A DNA stretch of 64,000 nucleotides from Clostridium weizhouense (GTDB lineage: Bacteria > Bacillota > Clostridia > Clostridiales > Clostridiaceae): the NCBI RefSeq assembly GCF_019431045.1, contig NZ_JAHXPT010000013.1:57712-121711 (forward strand), written 5' to 3'. Under the pieces are notes generated by a model. That model was not told where the DNA came from. It ran no database searches and saw only the letters and a program-made list of their open reading frames with translations. Both the position numbers and the translations under genes were made by a program. Of the stretch, positions 1 through 7,977 are shown in pieces (position 1 is the stretch's first letter; each line of letters starts with the position of its first letter).

Positions 1-828
1 AACATGGTATACAATGATATTATATACTTGCCAATAGGTGATCTTTCAAAACTATTAGACTTATCTGTGTATTACTATAAACCTACAAATACAATATACA
101 TGGGATGTCTACCTGCTGGAAATATTGCTGAATCTTGTAAATTATATGATGAACCTAAAGATGTAATTCAAAAAGGATTAAATAATATCGATGTAGCATT
201 TAATAATGTTAATATTAAAGTCCATGGAGAAACGGTTAATGCTATGACTATATCATATAAAAATACAACCTTTGTTTCTTTAAAGGCAGCATGTGAAATA
301 TTGAATATTGGTGTTAAATATGATGTATCTACATTAACTGCATATGTAGGGGGACAGGCTAACTTAAATAACGTGACTTATAATAGCTATCAAAATGGTT
401 TTTCAGATAATCAAAAAAATTTATATGCTGAACCAGCGACTGGAGATATGCAAGGATGGCAAAAAATTAGAGGACATGAATATGAGGGGATTGTTGAGAT
501 TTATTATCAATTAAATAGAAATATCCAAAGTATAAAAGTAAAAGATATAAGAAATGTTGATTTAAATAAAATTGTTGAATGGGTAGATGATAATGGTATA
601 AAGAGATATAATTCTGTAGGAGATATATATCAAATGTTTTATCATTTTGGTTCATATTCAACAGAATGGTTTGATAAAAAATTTGGTGATTTATATACAG
701 AGTGGCTAATAGTAGAATCTATAAATGCCGAAAAAATTGTATCAGATTATTTAGGAATGACAGGACAAAATCAAAGACAAAATAATATAACACTTACTCC
801 AGATGCTAAATTTAAAACTATAGAGTAA
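1..828 (+). CDS. Stalk-domain (copper amine oxidase N-terminal-like) protein, 5' truncated by window edge
   Basis: The frame is open from the first base (AAC, then ATG at 4), so the true start probably lies upstream and only the C-terminal part is visible. Residues 1-115 contain the beta-rich pattern of the copper amine oxidase N1 or stalk domain common in clostridial surface proteins (a stretch starting VVYNDIIYLPIGDL-like, then TFVSLKAACEILNIGVKYD and YVGG). The rest, about 150 residues with many Tyr, Asn and Asp, is not recognised. The family is usually exported and wall-associated, but no signal peptide can be seen here because the N-terminus is missing. The gene ends before a bidirectional terminator at 934-969. 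Its function is unknown. Confidence 0.6.
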   Translation, partial: NMVYNDIIYLPIGDLSKLLDLSVYYYKPTNTIYMGCLPAGNIAESCKLYDEPKDVIQKGLNNIDVAFNNVNIKVHGETVNAMTISYKNTTFVSLKAACEILNIGVKYDVSTLTAYVGGQANLNNVTYNSYQNGFSDNQKNLYAEPATGDMQGWQKIRGHEYEGIVEIYYQLNRNIQSIKVKDIRNVDLNKIVEWVDDNGIKRYNSVGDIYQMFYHFGSYSTEWFDKKFGDLYTEWLIVESINAEKIVSDYLGMTGQNQRQNNITLTPDAKFKTIE

Positions 829-933
829 TAAAAAAGAAAAATGTGAGTACTAAAGATATGATAAAACATTGAAAAATATATAAAAAACAGTCAAAAGATG
901 AAGTTAAGAATTGATAAAAAAATATATATTAAT

Positions 934-969
934 AAAAAAATTACTTACTTAATTGTAGGTAATTTTTTT
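934..969. terminator. Bidirectional rho-independent terminator
   Basis: AAAAAAATTACTTAC, a 6-base loop (TTAATT), then GTAGGTAATTTTTTT form a continuous stem with one G-U pair and a T tract on both strands. It can end the stalk-domain gene on the plus strand and the small minus-strand ORF at 973-1095, whose stop lies only 3 bases away. Confidence 0.8.
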
Positions 970-972
970 ATA

Positions 973-1095
973 TTATCTGTGAACTTCAGTTACATTTAAT
1001 CCATAATAGATATCTTCAAATCCCTTTTTATTTATTTCTTGTGATAATTGAATTATTATAAATGATAAGATAAGAATGGAAAGAATCATTATCAT
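973..1095 (-). CDS. Small membrane peptide, 40 residues, hypothetical
   Basis: On the minus strand an ATG at 1095 opens a 40-codon frame. It begins MIMILSILILSFIIIQL, one hydrophobic helix, and continues with a polar tail ending GLNVTEVHR. The stop is 3 bases before the stem of the bidirectional terminator, which is the layout of a real short transcription unit. The ribosome site is weak (TTGAGCCC upstream). The composition differs from random AT-rich translation: a clean transmembrane segment followed by a charged tail with Lys-Lys-Gly and Glu-Asp. I do not recognise the family. It could be a small membrane protein, a toxin-like peptide, or the tail of an older gene. Confidence 0.4.
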   Translation of the reverse strand: MIMILSILILSFIIIQLSQEINKKGFEDIYYGLNVTEVHR

Positions 1096-1190
1096 ATGGG
1101 CTCAATTTTATTTATGAAATAAGAATGAGGTTCTATGTAGTATATAGAGTTGATAAAATATGTATAGAAAAAAGATTGGAGGAATTATTT

Positions 1191-1279
1191 ATGACAAGAG
1201 ATATTTTAAATGCATAGCAGAGGCTATTGCATTATTATAAAAATATGATGAAATAGTCTTTGCAAATCCTAAAACTTGA
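1191..1279 (+). pseudogene. Decayed short ORF, copy 1 of a duplicated upstream module
   Basis: GGAGG at 1178-1182 precedes ATG 1191, which reads MTRDILNA and stops at TAG. In the -1 frame, from the A of the GCA codon, the reading continues IAEAIALL, stop, KYDEIVFANPKT, stop, so it looks like one short coding sequence broken by a one-base shift and a nonsense codon. The segment 1210-1232 is also a near-perfect hairpin (ATGCATAGC / GCTATTGCAT). The same 23 bases recur at 2142-2164 upstream of the CD3324-type gene. The sequence leads directly into the ribosome site of the DUF1062 gene. It could alternatively be a leader peptide with an RNA hairpin. Confidence 0.4.
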
Positions 1280-1297
1280 ATGACTAGGAGGAGCAAA

Positions 1298-1918
1298 ATG
1301 AGCTATTTTAAAAAATATCAATGGGAATTAATACCTGAAAACTTACCAAGAGTAAAAAGAAATTGTCCTAAATGTAATGAAAAAACACATTATATAAATA
1401 GTGAAAAATTTAGAGTAAATGCAAATAAAAATAATATTGATATTTGGCTAATTTATCAATGTGAAAAATGTAAATCAACTTGGAATATGACAATATATGA
1501 AAGAATAAAGCCTTGTGATATTAATAAATATGAGTATGAAAAATTTTTTTCTAATGATAAAGAGTTAGCTAGAAAATATGCTTTTAATTTAGGCATATAT
1601 AATAAAAATAAAGCTGAAGTTAATTTACAAAATGTAAATTATAAATTAATTCAAAAGAAATTAGATGGATATTATATAAATGAAAATGAATTTGTTATTA
1701 AAATTGTTTGTAAGTATCCAATAGAATTGAGAGTAGATAAGCTTTTAAGTGATAAACTTAGACTTTCAAGAAGTAAAATAAAAAATATGCATAAAAAAGG
1801 AATAATATTCATTAATGATGATAAAAATTCATTAAATATAAAAGTAAGAGATGGAATGGAGATACATGTTTTAAAGGTAGTAGAGAATATAGAAATTTTA
1901 GAAGCTATTATAGTATAA
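1298..1918 (+). CDS. DUF1062 domain-containing protein
   Basis: The product has 206 residues. I start at ATG 1298 because AGGAGGAG lies just upstream; an in-frame ATG at 1280 lacks a ribosome site. The N-terminus is a zinc-ribbon or treble-clef pattern (CPKC near residue 20 and CEKC near residue 50). The C-terminal 70 residues resemble an S4-type RNA-binding fold (RVDKLLSDKLRLSRSKIKNM, then GIIFIN). This arrangement matches the DUF1062 family, whose role is unproven; the S4-like tail hints at RNA binding. The upstream region is homologous to that of the gene at 2429. Confidence 0.7.
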   Translation: MSYFKKYQWELIPENLPRVKRNCPKCNEKTHYINSEKFRVNANKNNIDIWLIYQCEKCKSTWNMTIYERIKPCDINKYEYEKFFSNDKELARKYAFNLGIYNKNKAEVNLQNVNYKLIQKKLDGYYINENEFVIKIVCKYPIELRVDKLLSDKLRLSRSKIKNMHKKGIIFINDDKNSLNIKVRDGMEIHVLKVVENIEILEAIIV

Positions 1919-2122
1919 GCCGTTTCATCAACTTGTATGATTAAAATTACAATCTAGCAGGTTTAGTCTAGTATAATAAATAACTTGAAATTGTTAGACA
2001 TATATTGGTTATATATATATTATAATTATATATATAAGGTGCAAGTTATAGTAACTATTGCTCTTATGAAGTAAATTTTAAAGAAATTATACAATTGCAG
2101 TTAAGAAAGGGGCATAGTTTTT

Positions 2123-2398
2123 ATGAGAAAATATGTTATTTATGCATAGCAGAGGCTATTGCATAACAGTTAATGATTGAAATATATAAGTTCCAATAAA
2201 GTTTGTTTATTAATATAAATCTTAGAATATTTATAAATGATATTAATTATCACTATAGTGAGGAACTTATATAGAAAATTTATGATATATATGCTTCTAA
2301 CTAGAGATTATTAATTTTCTATAAAAATTATATAAAAGATCATAAATGTAATAACTTAATTAGAACATATATATATAATAGTCTTTGCTCAATCCTAA
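2123..2398 (+). pseudogene. Decayed short ORF, copy 2, split by a family C repeat
   Basis: ATG 2123 reads MRKYVIYA and stops at TAG, exactly as long as copy 1 (8 codons). It runs into the same hairpin (2142-2164), with IAEAIA in the -1 frame. The 3' part reappears only at 2378-2398 (ATA GTC TTT GCT CAA TCC, IVFAQS), matching copy 1's IVFANP. Between the two parts lies a family C repeat (2183-2378), so the second copy appears to have been interrupted by it. The module ends in an AGGAGGAGC ribosome site like that of copy 1. Confidence is limited because the pieces are short. Confidence 0.4.
2183..2378. repeat. Family C structured repeat, copy 1
   Basis: TATATAAGTTCC at 2183-2194 is the inverted complement of GGAACTTATATA at 2262-2273. 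A second pair follows (TATAGAAAATT near 2270, AATTTTCTATA near 2312). Closely similar sequence occurs at 46184-46390 and, more diverged, at 9308-9455. No coding capacity is evident. The unit interrupts the decayed ORF at 2123-2398. Confidence 0.7.
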
Positions 2399-2428
2399 AA
2401 TTAAAATTATATTTAGGAGGAGCATATA

Positions 2429-2704
2429 GTGAGCTATGCAAACGCAAGGGATATTTTCCCTAATGAAATATTAGAAATAATTCAAAACTACGTGGACGGT
2501 GAATATATTTATATACCTAGGAAAGAAGAAAATAAAATTGCATGGGGTGAACTATCCCAGAGCAAAAAGGAACTTTTGAATAGAAACACAAAGATATATG
2601 AAGATTATTTAAAAGGAATGTCAACACATAGTCTTTCAGAAATATATTATTTGTCACCTAAAACTATACAAAGGATTATTTTAGAAAAAAAGAAGATGAG
2701 ATAA
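2429..2704 (+). CDS. CD3324-type small HTH protein
   Basis: The product has 91 residues and starts at GTG 2429 after TTTAGGAGGAGCATATA. The start MSYANARDIFPNEILEIIQ, the segment GEYIYIPRKEENK and the end STHSLSEIYYLSPKTIQRII are typical of the clostridial CD3324 family, related to Mor-type activators. The C-terminal part is a predicted helix-turn-helix that probably binds DNA. It stands alone, has its own terminator and shares its upstream module with DUF1062. Its target is unknown. Confidence 0.7.
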   Translation: MSYANARDIFPNEILEIIQNYVDGEYIYIPRKEENKIAWGELSQSKKELLNRNTKIYEDYLKGMSTHSLSEIYYLSPKTIQRIILEKKKMR

Positions 2705-2707
2705 CAT

Positions 2708-2748
2708 AAAGTGTGCTACTTAATTTGTTTTTAGGTGGCGCATTTTTG
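2708..2748 (+). terminator. Terminator of the CD3324-type gene
   Basis: AAAGTGTGCTACTTAA pairs with TTAGGTGGCGCATTTT if G-U pairs are allowed, followed by T residues. It lies 4 bases after the stop codon. Confidence 0.65.
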
Positions 2749-2960
2749 TTTAAGAATTAAGTATGAGGTTGTCATTAAAAAGAAAAAGCTAATGTTTCCA
2801 AATTTATCACATGCGTAAGTTGAGTTAAAAGTGTATTATTAATGAATACCTATAAATAAGGAAATTTTGCTTAATTAATTTATTACCAATCAATGTAAAT
2901 AAAAGATTACTATAATATATATAGTTTCTTTTATAAATAATAAATTTAGAATACTGTACA

Positions 2961-2989
2961 TTTACAAAAGGTAGAATGTATTGTATAAT
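2961..2989 (+). promoter_or_regulatory. Sigma-A promoter of rubrerythrin
   Basis: TTTACA (2961-2966), a 17-base spacer, then TATAAT (2984-2989), about 55 bases before the start codon. The spacing is ideal and the -10 box perfect. Confidence 0.7.
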
Positions 2990-2998
2990 CACATAAAT

Positions 2999-3014
2999 GG
3001 TAATAATTATCATT
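2999..3014. promoter_or_regulatory. Possible PerR/Fur-family operator
   Basis: GGTAATAATTATCATT lies just downstream of the -10 box, at or just after the expected transcription start. It resembles the AT-rich inverted-repeat boxes of PerR and Fur, and rubrerythrin is a known PerR-type target in clostridia. The assignment is by resemblance only. Confidence 0.4.
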
Positions 3015-3042
3015 TTATAAAATTGAGTTGATGGAGGGAGTT

Positions 3043-3630
3043 ATGAAAAGTTTAAAAGGAACAAAAACTGCGGAAAATTTAATGAAATCATTTGCTGGAG
3101 AAAGCCAAGCTAGAACAAGATATACATATTATGCAAGTATAGCAAAAAAGCAAGGCTATGTTCAAATTTCAAATATATTTATGGAAACTGCTGAGCAGGA
3201 AAAGGAACATGCTAAAAAGTTTTATAAATTTTTAAAGCAAGATTTTAAAGATGAAGTTATTGAGATAACAGCATCATATCCAGTATCATTCCATGAGGAT
3301 ACACTATTAAATTTAAAAGCTGCTGCTGCTGGTGAAAATGAAGAGTGGACAGACTTATATCCAGAGTTTGCAAAAATAGCAAGAGAAGAAGGATTTGAAG
3401 TAATTGCTGTGACTTTTGAAAGAATTTCTGAAGTTGAGAAAAGACATGAGGCTAGATATTTAAAATTAGCTAAAAATATTGAAGAAAATTCAGTATTTAA
3501 AAAAGAAGAATCTGTATTATGGAAATGTTTAAATTGTGGGTATATATATGAAGGTGTAGAAGCACCTATTAGTTGTCCAGCTTGTGCACACCCTCAAGGA
3601 TATTTTGAAGTATTTGTAGAAAATTATTAA
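3043..3630 (+). CDS. rbr: Rubrerythrin
   Basis: The product has 195 residues and is a non-haem di-iron peroxidase that reduces hydrogen peroxide in anaerobes. The ferritin-like domain carries the ESQARTRYTYYA and ETAEQEKEHAKKF iron-ligand helices and a second pair (EEGFEVIAVTFERISEVEKRHEARY). The C-terminal rubredoxin-like domain shows CLNCGYIYEG and CPACAHPQGYF. I start at ATG 3043 because GGAGGGA lies 5 bases upstream. The promoter at 2961 with a PerR/Fur-like box suggests peroxide or iron control. A terminator follows at 3651. A second, shorter paralogue lies at 60003. Confidence 0.93.
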   Translation: MKSLKGTKTAENLMKSFAGESQARTRYTYYASIAKKQGYVQISNIFMETAEQEKEHAKKFYKFLKQDFKDEVIEITASYPVSFHEDTLLNLKAAAAGENEEWTDLYPEFAKIAREEGFEVIAVTFERISEVEKRHEARYLKLAKNIEENSVFKKEESVLWKCLNCGYIYEGVEAPISCPACAHPQGYFEVFVENY

Positions 3631-3650
3631 TATATATTATAAAAGTTATT

Positions 3651-3686
3651 GGATAGACATCCGTATAGGAGGTTTATCCTTTTTTC
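3651..3686 (+). terminator. Terminator of rubrerythrin
   Basis: GGATAGACATCC, a short loop, then GGAGGTTTATCC and a run of six T. The stem is imperfect. Confidence 0.6.
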
Positions 3687-3786
3687 TTTAAACATTATTT
3701 CTAATTCTAAGTAGTTACGAAGTAAATTATACGGTTGTTTATGAATCGAATATAATAAATATATTATATATAGTCTTGTATAAATT

Positions 3787-3814
3787 ATGGCCAATAACGA
3801 AAGTAATTGGCCAT
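3787..3814. other. Perfect 9-bp hairpin between convergent genes
   Basis: ATGGCCAAT, a 10-base loop, ATTGGCCAT. It has no T tract on either strand, so it is not a classic terminator. It lies between rubrerythrin and the converging DUF4317 gene. The rest of 3687-3908 is AT-rich without a supported gene. Confidence 0.5.
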
Positions 3815-3908
3815 GTAAAATCTTTTGAAATTTTCTACTATCTACTTAACAGGAAGTAGCTTACTTTTAATGTTTACTACTTTTCTTTATTAAGTTATAT
3901 AAATTAAA

Positions 3909-5234
3909 TTAAATCAAATCATTTAAGCCATTAACTGTAGTTTGTTCATCCTCATTAATAGGAATAACTATGCATTTTTGACCATCAATTATTTGAGATT
4001 TTATTTGAGGGATTTTTTCAGGTTTTACTTGAAGTATAACATCATAGCTAGAAGTAACATTATTATCTTCTGAATTTGTATCTTCAGATTCTTCTAAAAT
4101 CATATTATCATCATTAAGTTCTGTAGAAAGATCAGTTTCATTATCTACAGCAACCTCTTGTTTAACTTCCTCAAGCCTAGATTGTAGTATTTCTACCTGC
4201 TTTGCGAGGTGTTCTTCTTTTTTTCTTTGAGCACTTGCTTTAAGTATTTTTGAGTCAATTAAATGCTCTGCTAAAGGGAGATCTTCACCAAAATTTTCTA
4301 CATAAGATTTTTCAATTTTAGTAGTAGCTTCTTCAGGGACTCCGCTTTCTGTTAAAATATTTTGTATATCTTTTTGTTTTAATATTATAGGTTCACCATC
4401 TGTATCATCATATATTTCATTATATTCATCTATCATAGTATTTAGATTTTCTTGTATTTCCATAAAAATTTTCTCAGCTTTTTTTTCATCATCACTAATA
4501 GAATCTTTAATAATTGTTTGGAAAGCTTCTTTTTGTATAGTAGCAGTCTGTTTTGAAGAACAACCTAAAGCATTTTCCATTAATTCAGGATGTGGGTCCT
4601 TTGCATTTTTAGTGTAATACATCACAGAGTTAACATCTGAACTACGATCAATAAAAGCAGGAAATACAAAGCCAAGGGTTGGAGCATTCACTACCCAATC
4701 TCTAATACGTGCTTTTATTTTCTTTTCTTCTTCAAAGTATCTAAGTCCAGGTTCTGAAAGTGAAACAGGGCATAGAGCACATAAAATATACTCATATACT
4801 TCTTCAGATTCATCTATTTTAGCATTATCCTTAGTCTTAGTGATAACATCATAGGCATCATGAAAGACTAGTATTAAAAAATTACCAGTATAATCATAAG
4901 CATCTATAATAGAGTTATAAAAATCTTCAAGTAGTACATCATCTTTCAATTGACTTTTTTTTAGTTGCATAAGAGAAAGTTGTTTCTCATTTTCAAGATT
5001 TTCATTAAGTGGAAAGTTAAGCTCTAAAATATTATTACCAATAGTTCCAGATAGGACTTTTTTAGCAATTTCTAAATACTTAAAGTATTCGTCCTCATCT
5101 AAATTTAAAAAGGTTTCTCTAAAATTTAAAAGGATATTTTTTTCACCATTAACATAGCAACCACACATTTTAGTGAAGGTGCAATGGTCCTTCTTTAAAC
5201 GCTTTTTTAACTCAAGTAAATCTTTTTTCTTCAT
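3909..5234 (-). CDS. DUF4317 family protein
   Basis: The product has 441 residues. The start is ATG 5234, with AGAGG 8 bases upstream. The N-terminus (MKKKDLLELKKRLKKDHCTF, then CGCYVNGEK) and overall length match the clostridial DUF4317 family, which has no known function. No signal peptide or membrane helix is seen. Residues 250-360 are rich in Glu and Lys and probably helical; the stretch near residues 370-400 is acidic and Ser/Asn-rich, probably a flexible linker. It is a single gene converging on rubrerythrin. A hairpin lies upstream at 5280. Confidence 0.8.
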   Translation of the reverse strand: MKKKDLLELKKRLKKDHCTFTKMCGCYVNGEKNILLNFRETFLNLDEDEYFKYLEIAKKVLSGTIGNNILELNFPLNENLENEKQLSLMQLKKSQLKDDVLLEDFYNSIIDAYDYTGNFLILVFHDAYDVITKTKDNAKIDESEEVYEYILCALCPVSLSEPGLRYFEEEKKIKARIRDWVVNAPTLGFVFPAFIDRSSDVNSVMYYTKNAKDPHPELMENALGCSSKQTATIQKEAFQTIIKDSISDDEKKAEKIFMEIQENLNTMIDEYNEIYDDTDGEPIILKQKDIQNILTESGVPEEATTKIEKSYVENFGEDLPLAEHLIDSKILKASAQRKKEEHLAKQVEILQSRLEEVKQEVAVDNETDLSTELNDDNMILEESEDTNSEDNNVTSSYDVILQVKPEKIPQIKSQIIDGQKCIVIPINEDEQTTVNGLNDLI

Positions 5235-5279
5235 ATATAAACCTCTCAATCTAATATCTCTATTTGTAGGTATTACTTA

Positions 5280-5310
5280 ACATACTATTATTAAGTATAG
5301 TATGTTTTTT
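5280..5310. other. Hairpin with T tract upstream of the DUF4317 gene
   Basis: ACATACTAT, 8-base loop, ATAGTATGT followed by TTTTT on the plus strand. No plus-strand gene lies upstream of it, so it may be a leader structure or operator for the divergent minus-strand gene, or it may insulate the downstream acetyltransferase. Confidence 0.4.
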
Positions 5311-5439
5311 ATATTAATTAAAGATTTTATTAAGTAAATTTATTTACTCACAATAAGAAAAAAATATAATATATGTAAAATTATGATATAATTTATTAAA
5401 TAAAAAAGAATATTTATGAAATCACTTGGAGGTAAAAGA

Positions 5440-5934
5440 ATGATTATAAGAAAAGCGAATATAGAAGATTGGGAAAAATATCTTCAAATGTTAAAACAAT
5501 TAGATACTGAAACAAAAAATATGATGTTTGAGCCAGGTGAAAGAAGAACAAATGTTGAACAAATTAAAGGAAGAATTGCTACTATGAATGGAGAAAATGG
5601 CATTATATTTTTAATAGAAGATGAAAACAAAATAGGTGGTTTTTTAGCAGCACAAAGAGGAATTCCAAATAGAATACGTCATAGTGCATATATAGTTATT
5701 GGTATGCTTAAGGAATATAGAGGAAAGAAATTTGGAACAAAATTATTTGAAGAAGTTGAAAAGTGGGCTTTAGAAAATCATATTACAAGATTAGAGTTAA
5801 CAGTTGTAAAAAATAATAAAGCTGCTATTAAGCTATATGAAAAAAGTGGATTTAAAATTGAGGGATTAAAAGAAAAATCAATGATTATTGATGGAAATTA
5901 TGTAGATGAGTATTATATGGGTAAGATTATATAA
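5440..5934 (+). CDS. GNAT family N-acetyltransferase
   Basis: The product has 164 residues. ATG 5440 follows TTGGAGGT, giving MIIRKANIEDWEKYLQ, the usual GNAT beta-1 and alpha-1 start. The acetyl-CoA binding loop is seen in YRGKKFGTKLFEEVEKWA near residues 93-110 (R-G-x-x-x-G), and the C-terminal motif is NNKAAIKLYEKSGFKIEG. The acceptor cannot be told; the family includes ribosomal-protein and small-molecule acetyltransferases. A plausible promoter is TTTACT (5343) and TATAAT (5365), spaced by 16 bases. The gene stands alone. Confidence 0.85.
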   Translation: MIIRKANIEDWEKYLQMLKQLDTETKNMMFEPGERRTNVEQIKGRIATMNGENGIIFLIEDENKIGGFLAAQRGIPNRIRHSAYIVIGMLKEYRGKKFGTKLFEEVEKWALENHITRLELTVVKNNKAAIKLYEKSGFKIEGLKEKSMIIDGNYVDEYYMGKII

Positions 5935-6246
5935 TAATGAGAATTAATTATATTACCTAATAAACTTGATCAATAAATTAATCTAACAAATATATTTTAT
6001 CTTTATTTTTTTTGTTTATAACAGGAAGTTTATCAATTTAAACGATTATTATAGCATTAATAAAGTTTATCTATGTATTTTAAAATTTAAAGAATTATCT
6101 AACTGTACCATAAATAAACTTTAAATATTCAAACTACTAAATTGAGTTTTGCTATATGAGCAAAAACATTACAATCTAAAAAGATTTTAATATTAGCATT
6201 TATAATGTATAATATATGTAAATAAGTTAAAAAGAGGGGAAAGAGA
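5935..6246. other. Intergenic region, 312 bp
   Basis: AT-rich sequence with no supported gene. A small perfect hairpin (TTTTGCT, 5-base loop, AGCAAAA) lies near 6147-6165 and a TATAAT-like box near 6205, which probably belongs to the promoter of the next gene. Confidence 0.4.
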
Positions 6247-6867
6247 ATGTGTATTAAAAAATATATTTTTAGTTTGTTTATCATAGTTGCAATGTTTTTT
6301 TCAATGAATCCAATTACTGCATTTGCAGATTCACCAGTAACATCTACTGATTTTTACAAAGCTTATATTGATATTGATATGGTAAAAACAGCTAAAGAAA
6401 AAGGCGTTATAGATGAAGAAATAGCTAATTACTTGTATTCAAGCAAAAATCCTATTGATGTTAAAGCAGCAGTTATTAATGCATTGGGTTGGAAATTCGA
6501 GGGTAAAAACAATGCAGAAAATTATGTTAAGCTAATGTATTCAAGTGATATAGATAAATTAGATATAGATTCATTATCTGGAGATGAAATTTTTTGCATA
6601 AGCTATATGATGGCTTTAGATGATTATTTTCATGTTGATAAGGCATTGTTATTAATGGAAAAAGCCTATGAAAAAAATAATACTAATTTTACAATTGCAC
6701 TAATTCAAAGTATTTTAAAAGGACAAGCTAGTATTGAAAATGGTAATTGGGGACTGATTTGGGTTAATACAAAGAATGTTTTAAATGATAAAACACTTGT
6801 AAAAGATATGAAACAAGAAGCAATAGATAGTATAGTAGAATATATGAAATTATATAAAGAATATTAA
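6247..6867 (+). CDS. Secreted protein of unknown function
   Basis: The product has 206 residues, and ATG 6247 follows GAGGGGAAAGAG. Residues 1-27 are a clear Sec signal peptide (positive CIKK start, hydrophobic core, cleavage near AFA-DS). The mature part is mixed alpha-helical, rich in Asp, Lys and Ile, with no Cys motif or known domain that I recognise. The gene has its own terminator at 6876 and no operon partners, so the context gives no function. Confidence 0.6.
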   Translation: MCIKKYIFSLFIIVAMFFSMNPITAFADSPVTSTDFYKAYIDIDMVKTAKEKGVIDEEIANYLYSSKNPIDVKAAVINALGWKFEGKNNAENYVKLMYSSDIDKLDIDSLSGDEIFCISYMMALDDYFHVDKALLLMEKAYEKNNTNFTIALIQSILKGQASIENGNWGLIWVNTKNVLNDKTLVKDMKQEAIDSIVEYMKLYKEY

Positions 6868-6875
6868 TTTCAACT

Positions 6876-6912
6876 AAAAAGGTAGAGTTATTAATTTAAA
6901 TCTACCTTTTTT
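6876..6912 (+). terminator. Terminator of the secreted protein gene
   Basis: AAAAAGGTAGA, loop, TCTACCTTTTTT. The stem is perfect over 11 bases and has a T tail. Confidence 0.85.
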
Positions 6913-6983
6913 AATTACATAAAAAACGATAAATTAAAATAATTAATAGAAAGTAATTGAAAATATTAAAAATAGGTGAAAAT

Positions 6984-7757
6984 ATGACAGAGATTTTTTA
7001 TGCAATGGATCATGTACTTTTATTAGCTGATTATAATGATCCTGAAAGACATAAACATTTGGCAAAACATTTATTAATTAGTTTAGGGGAAGAGATTACT
7101 TGTTTCGTTGAAGATGAACAGGCTACTTGTAAAGGAATTATAATTTCTTCTAATGTACTTCATACAATTGAAAATAATGGTAATGATATTTTAGTGTATC
7201 TATTTGATGAAACAACAGATATAGCTAAAGAAATAGAAGAAAAATATTTACAAGATAATTTTTACTACGTTTTGAACTCATCTATTGTACAGGAAATTAA
7301 GATGATTTGGCAGAAGGATATGTTAAAGAGAAAAAATGATAAAGAAATACAAAAAAATTATTATAGTATTTATCAAAAAATATTAAGGGTGTGTAATTTA
7401 GATACATCCAAACCTTATGTTACAGATGAAAGAGTTAAAAAAGTATTGCTTTTGCTTGAAGATATGGAAGAAATCACAGAAGGTATAACAGATTATTTAG
7501 CAAAAAAGGTATTCTTATCTAAGAGTAGACTTTCTCATTTATTTAAGGAGGAAACAAGGATATCATTAAGTAGTTTTTTAGTTATTATGAAAATAGCAAA
7601 GACATATGAATATATATTGTTAGGTGAAAGTATTACAGAAGCATCTATAAAAGCTGGATTTAATAGCTCTTCTCATTTTGCTACAACTAACAAAAATATG
7701 TTTGGAATATCAGCAAGTGAATTTAGAAAAGACGTTAAAGTTATAAAGATAAAATAA
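6984..7757 (+). CDS. AraC family transcriptional regulator
   Basis: The product has 257 residues. I start at ATG 6984 (MTEIFYAMDHVLLLADYND) after AATAGGTG; a TTG at 6957 lacks a ribosome site. The N-terminal half looks like a cupin-type sensing domain (HKHLAKHLLISLG, VLHTIENNG). The C-terminal 100 residues are a double helix-turn-helix of AraC type (DYLAKKVFLSKSRLSHLFKE, then ITEASIKAGFNSSSHFATTN). It is followed 220 bases later by an alpha/beta hydrolase on the same strand, the probable target, with a 12-bp inverted repeat just before that gene. Confidence 0.85.
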   Translation: MTEIFYAMDHVLLLADYNDPERHKHLAKHLLISLGEEITCFVEDEQATCKGIIISSNVLHTIENNGNDILVYLFDETTDIAKEIEEKYLQDNFYYVLNSSIVQEIKMIWQKDMLKRKNDKEIQKNYYSIYQKILRVCNLDTSKPYVTDERVKKVLLLLEDMEEITEGITDYLAKKVFLSKSRLSHLFKEETRISLSSFLVIMKIAKTYEYILLGESITEASIKAGFNSSSHFATTNKNMFGISASEFRKDVKVIKIK

Positions 7758-7918
7758 TTAAGAGGGTTTTAAAATAAATATATTAACACTAGAAATAATA
7801 TTAATATATTTAATCAAATGGATTCTTTATGGATATATAATAATTAAATTTAATGAAGTTATAGTATTTTAAACTTAGCTATTATTTGGAAGTTTTATTT
7901 TCAAATAATAAATACAAT

Positions 7919-7952
7919 AAAGGCATAGTCAACTTAAAAGGACTATGCCTTT
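7919..7952. promoter_or_regulatory. 12-bp perfect inverted repeat upstream of the hydrolase
   Basis: AAAGGCATAGTC, a 10-base loop, GACTATGCCTTT, ending 25 bases before the start codon at 7978. It has no T tract on the plus strand (AAAAATAT follows). It may be the end of the araC transcript, an attenuator, or an operator. Confidence 0.5.
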
Positions 7953-7977
7953 AAAAATATTATAGGAGATGAGAAAA

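Larger units (their letters stand above)
2705..3042. other. Intergenic region before rubrerythrin
   Basis: Apart from the terminator at 2708-2748 and the promoter and operator at 2961-3014, I see only AT-rich sequence. A minus-strand open frame at 2825-3013 is low-complexity and overlaps the promoter, so I do not call it. Confidence 0.5.

Noticed and set aside
2825..3013. Minus-strand open frame of 62 codons upstream of rubrerythrin
   Set aside because: It is almost only Ile, Tyr and Leu, has no ribosome site and covers the rubrerythrin promoter and operator.
3787..3814. Hairpin considered as a rho-independent terminator
   Set aside because: The stem is perfect but no T tract follows on either strand, so it is listed only as a hairpin.
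7758..7918. An open frame reading NILTLEIILIYLIKW after the AraC gene
   Set aside because: It has no ATG, GTG or TTG start and its hydrophobic composition is what random AT-rich sequence gives.
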